Translations under genes and position numbers: made by a program
Notes under the pieces: generated by a model
Told to the model about the DNA's origin: nothing
The model's database searches: none
The model's input: the letters and a program-made list of their open reading frames with translations, nothing else
Assembly (NCBI GenBank): GCA_036268995.1
Contig: DATATB010000074.1
Location: forward strand, 1-64,000
Origin: DATATB01 sp036268995
Lineage (GTDB): Bacteria > Planctomycetota > Planctomycetia > Pirellulales > PNKZ01
Length of the DNA stretch: 64,000 bases
Direction of reading: 5' to 3'
Shown here: piece by piece, positions 17,348 to 27,822 of the stretch
How the letters are laid out: every line of letters starts with the position of its first letter
Numbering within the stretch: the stretch's first letter is position 1

Positions 17348-18061
17348 ATGGCCTGGGGTTCGCCAGACGGCCGGTTCCGGAGACCGCCGACGTTTCAGTG
17401 GCCAGATGCGAGGTCGTGCGTGCCGCGTTGCCAGGCAAAATCGAGGCTGAGGGCCGCTTGCGCTCGCGGGCTGGCCTGGCTCTGCGCATCGAGCCTGCTC
17501 CTTTCAAGCGGCGGCTGCGTGCAGCGGCGGCTCACGATCCGCAGCAATCCGCCCGGCGCCCTGGTATATGTCGACAACTATGAGATCGGCACGACGCCGG
17601 TCTCGACCGATTATATTTATTACGGCACGCGGCGCATCCGGCTGATCAAAGACGGCTATGCGACGCTGGATATCAAGCAGTGGATCCCGCCGCCGTGGTA
17701 CGAGATCTTTCCGCTGGAATTCGTGTCTGAGAACCTGGTACCGGCCGAGATCCGCGACCATCGGGTGCTCGAGTTCCAGCTTGTGCCGCAAATGATCGTG
17801 CCCACCGAGCAGTTGCTGGGCCGGGCCGAAAACCTGCGGCAGGGGAGCAAGGCGGAGACCTATGTGCCGCCGCCGACGATCAAGCAGCCCTTCGGCATCG
17901 TGCCACCGCCATGGCTGCCAGCCATTTCGGGCGGCGGGCCGACGACGACGCCCGCGCCCATTACCGTTCCACCGCCGATGGTCCCGCCGGCGACGGAAAT
18001 TCAGCCCGGCATGATGATGGGCCCCTCGGGTCCCCTGCCTCCGCCGGGAGCCGGCAGCTGA
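17348..18061 (+). CDS. PEGA-domain lipoprotein
   Basis: A lipobox-like LLSSGGC ends a hydrophobic segment at about residues 46-57. It is followed by a PEGA domain (LTIRSNPPGALVYVDNYEIGTTPVSTDYIYYGTRRIRL, split here only by normal family residues), which is common in surface and envelope proteins of planctomycetes. The C-terminal third is Pro/Thr-rich and disordered. The long, Arg-rich region before the hydrophobic stretch suggests that the true start is later than 17348, but no ribosome site decides it. It probably sits in the outer envelope. Function is unknown beyond the fold. Confidence 0.7.
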   Translation: MAWGSPDGRFRRPPTFQWPDARSCVPRCQAKSRLRAACARGLAWLCASSLLLSSGGCVQRRLTIRSNPPGALVYVDNYEIGTTPVSTDYIYYGTRRIRLIKDGYATLDIKQWIPPPWYEIFPLEFVSENLVPAEIRDHRVLEFQLVPQMIVPTEQLLGRAENLRQGSKAETYVPPPTIKQPFGIVPPPWLPAISGGGPTTTPAPITVPPPMVPPATEIQPGMMMGPSGPLPPPGAGS

Positions 18062-18092
18062 GCGGGCGAACAGCCGCGACCGACGACGAGGC

Positions 18093-18117
18093 GCGACCAG
18101 CGGTCGCGGCTTTATGC
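18093..18117. repeat. GCATAAAGCCGCGACC family repeat
   Basis: Read on the minus strand this is GCATAAAGCCGCGACCGCTG followed by GTCGC. The same core occurs at 41520-41542 and 44421-44450. It lies just after the PEGA lipoprotein gene with a second GC-rich inverted arm (AGCCGCGACC at 18072-18081), so it can form a hairpin and may work as a terminator. Confidence 0.6.
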
Positions 18118-18127
18118 CGGAGGACGC

Positions 18128-18349
18128 CTACTCGTCCAATTGGCCTTCGAACGAGTCGAGTCGGCGGTGAATTTCGCGGACCACGCTGCCGGCCAGGTCG
18201 TTGGGATCGGCCGAAAAGCCGCCGGTGAGCGTCACCTGCACCGTGATCTTGCCATCGGCGCCGCGCGCGGGCGTGATTACCAGCCAGGGGGCCAACTGGT
18301 GCAGTTGGGCGGCCTCGCGCTCGAGTGCTTTCAAAGGATCGTCAGTCAT
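18128..18349 (-). CDS. Small conserved hypothetical protein
   Basis: The product has 73 residues from the ATG at 18349 (MTDDPLKALEREAAQLHQLA...). An N-terminal helix is followed by a beta-strand pair (WLVITPARG, KITVQVTLTGGF) and an acidic C-terminal helix with REIHRRLDSFE. I know of no named domain. It lies 136 bases downstream of mlaD on the same strand, with a gap too large to be sure of co-transcription. Codon use matches the neighbours, which supports a real gene. Confidence 0.5.
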   Translation of the reverse strand: MTDDPLKALEREAAQLHQLAPWLVITPARGADGKITVQVTLTGGFSADPNDLAGSVVREIHRRLDSFEGQLDE

Positions 18350-18485
18350 GGACTCAACCTCGTTGTCGCAACCGCGCCCCACAACAGCCCCCAATGCCGA
18401 GCGAACGATTCATCCGGTCGGCCGGAAACAGAAGATATCCCCTGCTCCACCGCGGGACAACCGCCAAAGATAGCGGGGCGCCGGG

Positions 18486-19589
18486 CTATTTGATGCCCGA
18501 GCTGCGCCGCAGCGCGCCGCCCACGCCGATGAGTTCGGGATGCCGCGCGATCTTGTCGGTAAAGGCCCGGGCGTCGCGCAGCATGGGCTGCAGCTCGCAC
18601 ATCATCTGGTTGACGTTGGCGATCGTCTGGTTGACTTGCTGGTAGAGCTCGTCGTCCTTGAGCAAGTGGCCGATGGTTCCCTCGGGCGAGTTGAGCGCGC
18701 GGGTGAAGACGCTGAGGTCGCCGACCAGTCGGTTGACGCCGGCCGTGGCCGTCTCGATGTTCTGGACGAGCTGCGCTCCGCGCTCGCCCAGCGGCTTGGT
18801 GAGGCCTTCGAAGTTTCGAAGGTTGCGGTCGGCCGATTCGAAGGTGTTTTGCATGTGGTTGAGCACTTCGTTCATGCGGCCGACCGTGCGGGGAAATTCG
18901 GCCGCGGCGGCCAGCACGTTGTTACGCAGCGCCGGATCGCCCACCAGCAGGTTGGCGTTCTTCGAGGTTTCCTGCAGACTGTCGAGCGTGAGCTCGGCCT
19001 TGTTGATGACGCGGACCATCTGTTCGTTGTTATTCCGCAGGATGTCATTGACCCGGCGTGAGAGCAGGCCGATTTCGTCGCTGGTTTTGGCGACCGAACG
19101 CAGGGCGCCGGCCAGGTTGCCCTGCAAATCGCTGATCACCTTCAAGGGATCGTTGGCCGTCTCGCCTTCGACCATTTCGCCCGGCTGGATGACCGGGCCG
19201 GCGCCTTTGGGAGGCTGGGTGGTACGATGCGCGCGGGCCGGCACCAATTGAATATACGCGTCGCCCAACAGCTCCTTCGAGATTTTCGGTACTTCGTTGC
19301 GGCGAATCTGGCGGTTGGCGTCGATCTGCAGCGTGATCACGACACCTTCGAGCTTGGGATCGAGGTCTTCGGCGAACTGCACCTTGCTGACTCGTCCGAT
19401 CAGAATGCCGCTCTTGCGGACCGGCGTGCCGACGGAAATGTCCGGGGCCTCGGGAAAATCGACGTACACGGTGTACGGCCTTTCCACGAGGTTGGGAAAA
19501 CCGTCGAACAGCACGACCAGGATGGCCGTGATGAACACGGTGGCCAGCACCATCACGCCTACACGGAATTGGACGACGCGTTCGTTCAT
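18486..19589 (-). CDS. mlaD: MlaD-like MCE-domain lipid-binding protein
   Basis: An N-terminal signal-anchor helix (VMVLATVFITAILVVLFDGF) is followed by one MCE domain: VYVDFPEAPDISVGTPVRKSG, then ILIGRVSKVQF and a KISKELLGDAYIQLVP strand. The C-terminal 200 residues are predicted helical, as in longer MlaD/Mce homologues that form a periplasmic tube. It is 367 residues against 183 in E. coli MlaD. It starts 7 bases after the ATPase gene on the same strand, so mlaE-mlaF-mlaD form one operon for phospholipid or other lipid transport across the envelope. Confidence 0.88.
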   Translation of the reverse strand: MNERVVQFRVGVMVLATVFITAILVVLFDGFPNLVERPYTVYVDFPEAPDISVGTPVRKSGILIGRVSKVQFAEDLDPKLEGVVITLQIDANRQIRRNEVPKISKELLGDAYIQLVPARAHRTTQPPKGAGPVIQPGEMVEGETANDPLKVISDLQGNLAGALRSVAKTSDEIGLLSRRVNDILRNNNEQMVRVINKAELTLDSLQETSKNANLLVGDPALRNNVLAAAAEFPRTVGRMNEVLNHMQNTFESADRNLRNFEGLTKPLGERGAQLVQNIETATAGVNRLVGDLSVFTRALNSPEGTIGHLLKDDELYQQVNQTIANVNQMMCELQPMLRDARAFTDKIARHPELIGVGGALRRSSGIK

Positions 19590-19596
19590 GTCGGAA

Positions 19597-20433
19597 TCAG
19601 TTGCCTGCCGCTTGCTCGCGCATTTCCATCAGACGCTCGCCCGCCTCGCCGCGCACGAATTGCGTCACGCGGCGGTCCTTGCAGCGGTCAATCTCCTGCG
19701 GCGAGCCGTCGAAGAGCACCTGCGACTCGCCCTTCTTCAACCGCCCCAGCGGGTACAGCATGACGACGCGGTCCGCCACCTTGTGCGCCGTGTGCATGTC
19801 GTGCGTGACGACGATGCTGGTCACCGGGTAGCGCTGCCGCGTGCGGATAATCAGCTCGTTGATTACGTCGCTCATGATCGGATCCAGCCCCGTCGTCGGC
19901 TCGTCGTAGAGCACGATTTCGGGATTCATGGCCAGCGCCCGGGCCAATCCCACGCGTTTGCGCATGCCGCCGGACAACTCGGCCGGTTTCTTTTCAGCGG
20001 CGGAGGCGGGCAGACCCACCTCGGCCAGCCGTGCCAGCACAATCTCGCGGATTTCGGCCGACTTCTTTTCCGTGTGCTGACGCAGCGGAAAGCCGACGTT
20101 TTGGGCGATGGTCATGCTGTCGAACAGCGCGGCCTGCTGAAACACAAAACCAAAGCGAATCCGCTCCAGGGCCACCTGCCGCTCGTCGAGCGTCGCGAAA
20201 TCCTTTCCGGCAAACCGCACCTGGCCTTCGCTCGGCCGCACCAATCCGATGATCGTCTTCAGCAGCACTGTCTTGCCGCAGCCGCTTTCGCCAATGATGG
20301 CCACTGTTTGCCCGCGCGGGATCACGAGGCTGATGTCGCGCAGCACCCGCTGCCGGCCGAAAATGACGTGCAGGCCGTGCGTTTCGATGATCGGCCCCGA
20401 GTGCTCGGGGTTCTGCGCTTGTTCTTCGGCCAT
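19597..20433 (-). CDS. mlaF: MlaF-like ABC transporter ATP-binding protein
   Basis: The product has about 278 residues with all ABC motifs: Walker A GESGCGKT, the Q-loop in FVFQQAALF, signature LSGGMRKRVGLARAL, Walker B EIVLYDEPTTGLDP and a switch His in VVTHDMH. The annotated start is ATG 20433 (MAEEQAQNPEHSG), because the frame further upstream overlaps mlaE in another frame and does not look like protein. The ATPase powers the MlaE permease encoded just before it. GLDPIMSDVINELI is typical of the Mla/Ttg2 group rather than of exporters. Confidence 0.92.
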   Translation of the reverse strand: MAEEQAQNPEHSGPIIETHGLHVIFGRQRVLRDISLVIPRGQTVAIIGESGCGKTVLLKTIIGLVRPSEGQVRFAGKDFATLDERQVALERIRFGFVFQQAALFDSMTIAQNVGFPLRQHTEKKSAEIREIVLARLAEVGLPASAAEKKPAELSGGMRKRVGLARALAMNPEIVLYDEPTTGLDPIMSDVINELIIRTRQRYPVTSIVVTHDMHTAHKVADRVVMLYPLGRLKKGESQVLFDGSPQEIDRCKDRRVTQFVRGEAGERLMEMREQAAGN

Positions 20434-20475
20434 AGCGATCCACTGCGAAATCGAAATCAACGATTCGGGTGAAGC

Positions 20476-20499
20476 CCACGGACCGCGGTCCGTGGGCGT
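20476..20499. repeat. Palindrome of the CCCACGGAC...GTCCGTGGG family
   Basis: A perfect palindrome, CCCACGGACCGCGGTCCGTG followed by GG, lies in the gap between mlaE and mlaF. It is the best-conserved of three copies in the window (others at 14471 and 21602). Located inside the operon, it could stabilise or attenuate the mlaE-mlaF transcript. Confidence 0.7.
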
Positions 20500-20537
20500 G
20501 AAGGTCTCGAGCCGGCGCTTGCGGAGTAAAAATTGCA

Positions 20538-21413
20538 TCACAGCCCGATCGGCGAACTGCGATTCGGCCAGATCATCGTAGACAGTCCGTCCAGGAAGAT
20601 GCCCAGTTCCAGGTCCAACATCAGGATCAGCACGAACGAAACGACAAAGGCGCTGGTGGCCGCCCGGCCGACGCCCTCGGCTCCGGGATCGCAATGGAAG
20701 CCGCGATGGCAGCTCACCAAGGCAATGGCCCCGCCAAAAAACAGGCTCTTGAAGGCTCCCATGAAGAGGTCGAACGCTCCGACCGCCTTCTGCGAGTTGT
20801 CCCAATAGTGATGCTGATCGATGCCCAAGAGCATCGTGCTATAGAACCAGCCGCCGGCCACGCCCATGAAGTCGGCCATGATCGTCAGCGTTGGAATCAG
20901 CACCAGGCAGCCCAGAAACCGCGGCACGACGAGGTAATGCACGGGGTTGGCGCCCATCGCGCTGAGCGCATCGATCTGTTCGGTGACGCGCATGGTGCCC
21001 AACTCGGCCGCCATGGCGCTGCCGACGCGGCCAGCCAACATCGTGGCCGCCAGCACCGGGCCCAACTCGCGCACCAACGAAAGATTGATCACGCCGCCCA
21101 GCCGGGTTTCCAGGTGCAGCGAACGGAACTGACTATAACTCTGCACGGCCAGCACCATGCCGATAAACGTCCCGGTCAGCGCCACCACCGGCAGCGACAG
21201 CACGCCGATCTGGTAAAAGCTAGGCAGAATGGTGCCCCGCTGCGGCAGCCGCGTCACCAGCCAGCGCAGCGTGCGCAGGGCGAACAGCGCCACGTCGCCG
21301 ATGCCGCCGACCCACGCCATTGCCACGTCGCCCACGTCCGAAATCCAATCGGCGATCGCGGCCGAGAATCGACGGCGCGGCTTGGCAGGTAGCGGCGAGC
21401 TGGCGCTGGACAT
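20538..21413 (-). CDS. mlaE: MlaE-like lipid transporter permease
   Basis: The 291-residue integral membrane protein has the MlaE core: SLPVVALTGTFIGMVLAVQSY, LVRELGPVLAATMLAGRVGSA, and the conserved ELGTMRVTEQIDALSAMGANP cytoplasmic helix that contacts the ATPase. It is the first gene of the mlaE-F-D operon. With MlaF and MlaD it forms an inner-membrane complex that moves lipids between inner and outer membranes, consistent with a diderm cell plan. The substrate direction is not inferable from the sequence. Confidence 0.92.
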   Translation of the reverse strand: MSSASSPLPAKPRRRFSAAIADWISDVGDVAMAWVGGIGDVALFALRTLRWLVTRLPQRGTILPSFYQIGVLSLPVVALTGTFIGMVLAVQSYSQFRSLHLETRLGGVINLSLVRELGPVLAATMLAGRVGSAMAAELGTMRVTEQIDALSAMGANPVHYLVVPRFLGCLVLIPTLTIMADFMGVAGGWFYSTMLLGIDQHHYWDNSQKAVGAFDLFMGAFKSLFFGGAIALVSCHRGFHCDPGAEGVGRAATSAFVVSFVLILMLDLELGIFLDGLSTMIWPNRSSPIGL

Positions 21414-21601
21414 GTGCTGGCATCCCCGAGGCGTTCAAAGTCGAGAGTGTCCCCCGGAGGGCGCGCTAGCCCGGGGCACTTCCAGACAGTTCGACAGGTC
21501 TGCCGTCAACGCTTTAACCGGAAATGCCGGATACACCGCTGGGGCAAGCTGTGCCGCCAATGACGGCGCGCGGAAACCGGTGAAATTGCCACGCGCACAA
21601 C

Positions 21602-21625
21602 CCCACGGACTGCGGTCCGTGGGGG
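21602..21625. repeat. Palindrome of the CCCACGGAC...GTCCGTGGG family
   Basis: The third copy of this family: CCCCACGGAC-tgcg-GTCCGTGGGG, between clpC and mlaE on the minus strand. The surrounding 290 bases (21414-21707) contain no gene. A second inverted pair (GGGGCGTGCC at 21639 and GGCACGCCCC at 21664) lies close to the clpC stop and may be its terminator. Confidence 0.65.
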
Positions 21626-21638
21626 CGCAAAAAAGCAG

Positions 21639-21673
21639 AGGGGCGTGCCACGCACTGGTCGCGGCACGCCCCT
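21639..21673 (-). terminator. Probable clpC terminator hairpin
   Basis: GGGGCGTGCC and GGCACGCCCC are exact inverted arms separated by about 15 bases, located some 35 bases beyond the clpC stop codon. A run of A residues (GCAAAAAAG at 21628-21636 on the plus strand, read as T on the minus strand) follows the stem in the direction of clpC transcription, as expected for an intrinsic terminator. Confidence 0.6.
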
Positions 21674-21707
21674 CGATGATGTCGCTGCTATCGCCAGCTA
21701 AGAAGCG

Positions 21708-24236
<2,529 letters not shown>

Positions 24237-24433
24237 ACCAATATCTCCGTGTTCGGCTCCAGCGCGAGTGATTCAGTAATTGACAAGCGTTCCAGGGTCA
24301 GGTTCGTTACGGGTTCGCGGGGCAGGCTCGCCTGCCTTGCTCTTGAACTGTCTAGATACGCAGCATGCTGTGGTTTTGTTCACGTCCCAAAGGCCGTTTC
24401 GTAATTCTAGGCCTCAAAATCTGCACGGGGGCT

Positions 24434-25000
24434 TCAAGCGGCTGCCCGCAGGGGCTGAATCTCGGCAGACTGATCGGCCATTTCCCGCACCGCCTGGCTA
24501 AGAAGGTCGTGTTCGGACTCGATTTCCTGCTTCCACTTTTCCGATCCGGCCAGCAGCGACAGTTCCTCCAGTTCGCGACGGGCCTCGTGCTGCCGCTTGG
24601 CCCGGCGGCAAGTCGTGGCCAACAGCAGCCGGGCTTCCAGGTCGGCCGGATTGAGTTTGAGCATCTGCTGGCAAAGCCGCTCAGCCTCAAACCAGTTCCC
24701 TCTTAAGTATTCCCCCGTGGCCAGCGGAAACAAGTCCTGCTGGGTTTCGTCGTTAAGTTCTTTTGTAGTAAGCGTTTGCCGCACGCCAATTGCGGCCGAT
24801 GCCAACCCCATTCCGGTGGCCACTAGCGCCGCCAGCAGAATCTGGCCAGGCGGCGCCCATTCATTCCAGACGAGACTTCCGAGCACCACGAGATCGACGA
24901 GCAGACCAAAACCGATCGCGGCCAACAAGCCGCCCGGGCTTCCTTGCCAAAGCTGCGCCAAACCTGGCCACAGACATAGGGCCCACCGACCAACTCGCAT
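24434..25000 (-). CDS. Membrane protein with C-terminal TPR-like region
   Basis: The 188-residue protein begins with two or three hydrophobic helices (LCLWPGLAQLWQG, FGLLVDLVVLGSLVW, ILLAALVATGMGLASAA). A soluble segment follows that resembles one or two tetratricopeptide repeats (GEYLRGNWFEAERLCQQMLK, then ADLEARLLLATTCRRAKRQH) and ends in a charged helix. I know of no specific function, but the layout recurs in planctomycetes. It is co-directional with clpC, about 200 bases upstream of it. Confidence 0.6.
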   Translation of the reverse strand: MRVGRWALCLWPGLAQLWQGSPGGLLAAIGFGLLVDLVVLGSLVWNEWAPPGQILLAALVATGMGLASAAIGVRQTLTTKELNDETQQDLFPLATGEYLRGNWFEAERLCQQMLKLNPADLEARLLLATTCRRAKRQHEARRELEELSLLAGSEKWKQEIESEHDLLSQAVREMADQSAEIQPLRAAA

Positions 25001-25197
25001 GCGGCTCGATTCCTTTCATCCAGGCGCTCGCCGGCGCCGGCTATCATGCGGTCAAGGCGCGGGAATTCTAACCCCCACAGGAAATCGAGGCAAGGCAACC
25101 AGAACCACGGCTTAGGCTTAGTGCGCTTGCCGCCACCCGCCAACGGCAGTCCTGGAGCCCGGTGGCTGAAATTCCCCCGCCAAAAAACGAAAACATT

Positions 25198-25296
25198 GAA
25201 CAGAAGATCGCAAAGAGCGCAAAGACGATTTCATTCTGTGACTGACCTTCTCTCTTCTTCCTTTTCGTTCTTCGCGCTCTTCGCGATCTTCTGTTC
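25198..25296. repeat. Imperfect long inverted repeat with A/T-rich arms
   Basis: The arms GAACAGAAGATCGCAAAGAG (25198 onward) and its near-complement ending at 25296 (CGCGATCTTCTGTTC) are each about 31 bases and differ by only a few positions. The element lies in the 378-base gap before the thiE fusion, where no gene is supported. The A/T-richer composition differs from the neighbouring DNA, so it could be a miniature mobile element. Confidence 0.6.
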
Positions 25297-25378
25297 GATC
25301 CTCCTCGTTTCTCGTGTTCCCAGTCGTCATGCGACGAGTTGAACGGCTCGTTTGGCGCGTGTTCCGCCAGCGTGCACA

Positions 25379-26965
25379 ATGAAGCCAGCTATGCGATACA
25401 CCTTAACTGATGCTGCCCAGCGCGCGGTGACTGCCGCCGCCGCTTGGAATCGATCGTCGCCAGATGCCGGCACTTTGGGTCCCCTGCTGCTGCTGGGGCT
25501 GCTGGCCGAAAGTGAATGCCGCGCGGCCGGCATGTTGACTTGCCATGCCGTCTCGGCCGAAAGCGTGCGCCAGCATTGGCCCGACATCCGGCCGGCCGAA
25601 AGCTCGAGCCCGGATCGAGCGGCCGAAGTCCACTTGTTGGAATTGCTGTCGCTGGTTTCCCAGCGGTTGCCCGACGGTGCGCTGCTGGCAGGCTTTGCCA
25701 CCGAACATCTGCTGCTCGGTTTGCTGCTGGCCGGCGACGAAACGTCCGCCTGGCTGGGCGAGCAGGGCTTGTCAGCCGCCGATGTCGAAGCCGAGATCTG
25801 CCGCATTTATGGATGTGCCGCCGGACCGGCCGCGGCAATCGACTTTCCGCCTGGCGATGAAATCCTATCGGTGCCAGCAGTCGAGATTTCCGCCGGTCGG
25901 GCCGATCCGCCCAGCGGCAGCGTGCTGTTTCGCATTCTGGACGCTGCCGCCAATCGGGCACGCGAGGGGCTGCGCGTCGTCGAAGATTACGCCCGCTTCG
26001 GCCTCAACGACGCCGCGCTGACTGCGGAGCTCAAGACGTTGCGCCACGAGCTGGCCGGTGCGTTGGCCCACTTGCCGGCGGCCGCCTTGCTCGCCAGCCG
26101 CGACACGCCGGGCGACGTGGGCACGGCCATTTCGACCACGAGCGAAGCCCTGCGCGAAGGCATCGACGGCGTGCTGGCCGCCAATCTCAAGCGACTGCAA
26201 GAAGCGTTGCGTAGCTTGGAAGAATACGGCAAGCTGGTCTCGCCCGCCGTGGGTCCAGCGCTGGAACGCCTGCGCTATCGCAGCTATTCCATCGAGCAGC
26301 GCGTGCAATTGGGTTCCCGGCCGCGACGGCTGCTGGTCGATGCACGATTGTATGTGCTGGTCGACGGGCGCGCGACGCTCGACGAGTTCACCGAGCTACT
26401 CAAAACTCTGATCGCGTCCGGTGTCGACGTGATCCAGCTTCGCGACAAATCGCTGCCGGATGCCGCCTTGATCGAGCGTGGGCAGCGGGCTCGTGAGCTG
26501 ACGCGCGACAGCCAGACCCTGTTCATCATGAACGACCGGGCTGACCTGGCATTGGCCAGCGAAGCGGATGGCGTCCACGTGGGCCAGGACGAATTGCCGG
26601 TGGCCCATGCGCGGAGCATGCTCGGCCAAGGCAGTTTGGTCGGCGTTTCGACGCATAGCCTGGAGCAGGCCTGCCAGGCCGCGCGGCAAGCGGCCGACTA
26701 CATCGGCGTGGGCCCGGTGTTTCGCTCCGGCACCAAGGATTTTGCCAGCTTTCCCGGACTGGAGCTACTGCGCGAGGTCCGCAGCCACACGCAGCTTCCG
26801 GCCTTTGCCATCGGCGGCATCGATCTGGGCAATGTTTCCCGCGTGCTGGAAACCGGCTTTCGCCGCATCGCCGTCTCCGGCGCCGTCTGCCGCGCCTTGG
26901 ACCCGGCCGCCGCCGTAGCGCGTCTGCGAGTTGCACTCGATGCCGCGTGTTCGGCATCTCAGTAG
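25379..26965 (+). CDS. thiE: Clp_N-ThiD2-ThiE fusion, thiamine-phosphate synthase
   Basis: Three parts are visible in about 528 residues. Residues 5-146 resemble a Clp_N domain (TLGPLLLLGLLAES and FATEHLLLGLL). Residues 181-310 match ThiD2, a hydroxymethylpyrimidine-phosphate kinase family (RILDAAANRAREGLRVVEDYARF is the signature, with ASRDTPGDVGTAI and RLQEALRSLEEYGKL). Residues 322-528 are ThiE (VIQLRDKSL, DGVHVGQDELP, GVSTHSLEQA, YIGVGPVFRSGTKDF), which joins HMP-PP and thiazole phosphate. ThiD2-ThiE fusions are known; the Clp_N-like extension is unusual. Its stop TAG belongs to the GTAG head of a repeat. The start at 25379 is uncertain, since an ATG 12 bases later is equally possible. 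Confidence 0.88.
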   Translation: MKPAMRYTLTDAAQRAVTAAAAWNRSSPDAGTLGPLLLLGLLAESECRAAGMLTCHAVSAESVRQHWPDIRPAESSSPDRAAEVHLLELLSLVSQRLPDGALLAGFATEHLLLGLLLAGDETSAWLGEQGLSAADVEAEICRIYGCAAGPAAAIDFPPGDEILSVPAVEISAGRADPPSGSVLFRILDAAANRAREGLRVVEDYARFGLNDAALTAELKTLRHELAGALAHLPAAALLASRDTPGDVGTAISTTSEALREGIDGVLAANLKRLQEALRSLEEYGKLVSPAVGPALERLRYRSYSIEQRVQLGSRPRRLLVDARLYVLVDGRATLDEFTELLKTLIASGVDVIQLRDKSLPDAALIERGQRARELTRDSQTLFIMNDRADLALASEADGVHVGQDELPVAHARSMLGQGSLVGVSTHSLEQACQAARQAADYIGVGPVFRSGTKDFASFPGLELLREVRSHTQLPAFAIGGIDLGNVSRVLETGFRRIAVSGAVCRALDPAAAVARLRVALDAACSASQ

Positions 26966-27041
26966 GTCCGGCGAGCCGAGCCGGACTTGGGCCACAGCAG
27001 CGCGATTAGTGCCCCAGTGCCGCTCGGCTCGCGGCACCTAT
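26962..27041. repeat. REP pair providing both 3' gene ends
   Basis: The left unit is GTAG followed by GTCCGGC-gagccga-GCCGGAC (26962-26986). The right unit is GTGCCGC-tcggctc-GCGGCAC followed by CTAT (27017-27041), a degenerate inverted GTAG head. The left GTAG contains the thiE stop codon TAG. On the other strand the right unit encodes most of the last ten residues of the TlpA-like protein. The pair lies between two convergent genes. Confidence 0.65.
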
Positions 27042-27650
27042 TTGGGCGGCACCGACGGAGTTGGTCGCTGGCTTAGCTGCCGGCTGGGCGGGCGTGCTGA
27101 GCAGCTCGCGGAGCAGGCTGTCGATCTCGACGACGGTTTCGGAGCCGAAGCCGACCCATCGGCCGCGTATCTGGCCTTCGCCGTCCAGGACCAGCGTCGT
27201 GGGGTAGCCGCGAAAACCAATCGCGTCGGAAACGGCCTTACGCGTCCGCCAATGGGCGTCGGTATAAATCGGCATATCGGCCGGACTGCTTTTGAGGAAG
27301 TTGGCCGTCTGCTGACGCAGCTCGGGCACGTTCTCTTCCCCGGGGCTGCACGACACCAAGGCCGCCTGGAAACGGGGCGAGTCCTGCCAATGGCGGCTCA
27401 GCTCGACCATGTGCGGAAATTCGACGCGGCAAGGGGCGCACCAGGTGCCCCAGAAATTCAGCAGCACGATCTTGCCCCGCAGGTCGGCCAGATCGAGCGG
27501 GCGGCCGCCACCGACCAGCGGCTGCAAGTCCACGTCGGTCAGTTTGGCCTGCTTCTGCGGAACGCTGATCCAAGCCAACAGCAGGCCGGCGACCAGCAGG
27601 ACCGCGACCGCGCCATTCAGCCAATTGATCGAAAAGCGGGAACCCAACAC
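27006..27650 (-). CDS. TlpA/ResA-like thioredoxin-fold redox protein
   Basis: This is a membrane-anchored periplasmic thiol-disulfide protein. The signal anchor is at residues 11-29 (LNGAVAVLLVAGLLLAW), and the thioredoxin motif is NFWGTWCAPCRVEF with Cys71 and Cys74. A cis-proline context is present (FRGYPTTLVLDGEG). Proteins of this type reduce cytochrome c apoproteins or handle envelope disulfides. Its last residues are encoded within a REP-like repeat, so the natural C terminus may have been altered. It has no visible operon partner. Confidence 0.85.
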   Translation of the reverse strand: MLGSRFSINWLNGAVAVLLVAGLLLAWISVPQKQAKLTDVDLQPLVGGGRPLDLADLRGKIVLLNFWGTWCAPCRVEFPHMVELSRHWQDSPRFQAALVSCSPGEENVPELRQQTANFLKSSPADMPIYTDAHWRTRKAVSDAIGFRGYPTTLVLDGEGQIRGRWVGFGSETVVEIDSLLRELLSTPAQPAAKPATNSVGAAQIGAASRAALGH

Positions 27651-27822
27651 GCGAAACTCCCCAAAACAGGTAAAACCGGCCGCACCTGCCTAATTCTAGG
27701 TTATTTCCGTCTCTGCTGGGCGGCACAATTGGGGGGTGCGTATGACGATCGGCGGCCCCGCCGTTACAATAGCAGCGGACCGGCGGAACTCGCTTGCCGG
27801 CAGCCCGTTTTGTGGGGATTTC

